Program-made: the position numbers and the translations under genes
Assembly (NCBI GenBank): GCA_015489095.1
Contig: WFMN01000171.1
Span: 1-5,243 of the forward strand
Length of the DNA: 5,243 nucleotides
Direction: 5' to 3'
Source of the DNA: Mariprofundaceae bacterium
GTDB taxonomy: Bacteria; Pseudomonadota; Zetaproteobacteria; Mariprofundales; J009
Part shown: piece by piece, positions 5,004 through 5,243 of the stretch
Numbering within the stretch: the first letter of the stretch is position 1
How the letters are laid out: every line of letters begins with the position of its first letter
The notes under the pieces: model-generated
Seen by the model: the letters and a program-made list of their open reading frames with translations, nothing else
Database searches by the model: none
Told to the model about the DNA's origin: nothing

Positions 5004-5243
5004 AATCTTTCTTCAACCCGCCCCATCCTCAGATGCGCTGGAGTTCATCCTCAAGGCGGCGGCCGAGCTGGAGATAGAGCGCGATCCGGAGCTATTCCTC
5101 AACAAGGTGCTGGAATACTCGCGCACCATCGTCGGCGCCACCGCGGGTAGCCTCTATCTGATTGATGGCGACGAGCTCGACTTTCTCGCCTGCCAGAACG
5201 ACGAGCTGGATATCACCCAGTTTATCACCTTGGATGCGAAAAA
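4996..5243 (+). CDS. GAF-domain protein, N-terminal part (cut by window edge)
   Basis: An open frame starts with ATG at 4996 (MHKIFLQPAPSS) and runs out of the window without a stop; 82 residues are visible. Residues 13-35 look like a helix leading into ELFLNKVLEYSRTIVGATAG and then SLYLIDGDELDFLACQND, the pattern of the first helix and strands of a GAF sensor domain. GAF domains bind small ligands or mediate dimerisation in signalling proteins; here the output domain (for example HD-GYP, GGDEF, phosphatase or kinase) lies beyond the window, so no function is assigned. The start overlaps the dapF stop by 8 nt. GGAGG at 4979-4983, within dapF, lies 12 nt upstream, and AAGG immediately precedes the ATG. 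The overlap suggests co-transcription and perhaps coupled translation with dapF. Confidence 0.75.
   Translation, partial: MHKIFLQPAPSSDALEFILKAAAELEIERDPELFLNKVLEYSRTIVGATAGSLYLIDGDELDFLACQNDELDITQFITLDAK

Overview
The window looks like chromosomal DNA of a proteobacterium. The GC content is high (outside the repeats), the genes are compact and partly overlapping, and the window encodes a periplasmic mitochondrial-type cytochrome c, a class I-alpha DAHP synthase close to E. coli AroG, a bacterial LeuC, a short-form QueF and a DapF. The lineage cannot be fixed from this sequence alone. Most of the coding content is ordinary housekeeping metabolism (aromatic amino acids, leucine, queuosine, lysine/peptidoglycan). 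The unusual part is the repeat DNA.

Layout. Positions 1-280 hold two tandem copies (period about 145 bp) of an inverted-repeat, MITE-like element with no coding capacity. A rho-independent terminator at 282-308 on the minus strand ends the leftward block. That block contains the cytochrome c gene (334-741) and, upstream of it, the DAHP synthase gene (842-1945). A divergent promoter region (1946-2080) separates it from the rightward block: leuC (2081-3487), overlapping by 1 nt with queF (3487-3903). From 3835 to 4246 there is a repeat cluster. Three REPIN-like double hairpins alternate with inverted-repeat arms of the same general family as the elements at the left end. dapF (4254-5003) starts 7 nt after this cluster and overlaps by 8 nt a truncated gene for a GAF-domain protein (4996 to the window edge).

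How the parts relate. LeuC makes isopropylmalate isomerase only together with LeuD, which is not in the window, so leuC is split from at least its immediate leuD partner and is paired instead with a tRNA-modification gene. The repeats touch genes at both ends. The first REPIN supplies roughly the last 22 codons and the stop codon of queF, and the last inverted-repeat arm supplies the only visible Shine-Dalgarno-like sequence of dapF. In the complete composite element 3948-4096, the two 26-nt arms differ at eight sites. All eight differences are G-to-A in the same direction, so a minus-strand transcript could pair along the whole stem using G-U wobbles, while a plus-strand transcript could not.

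I found no defence system, CRISPR array, transposase, tRNA or rRNA, and no convincing new multi-gene system. The repeat architecture and its intrusion into two genes are the observations most worth following.
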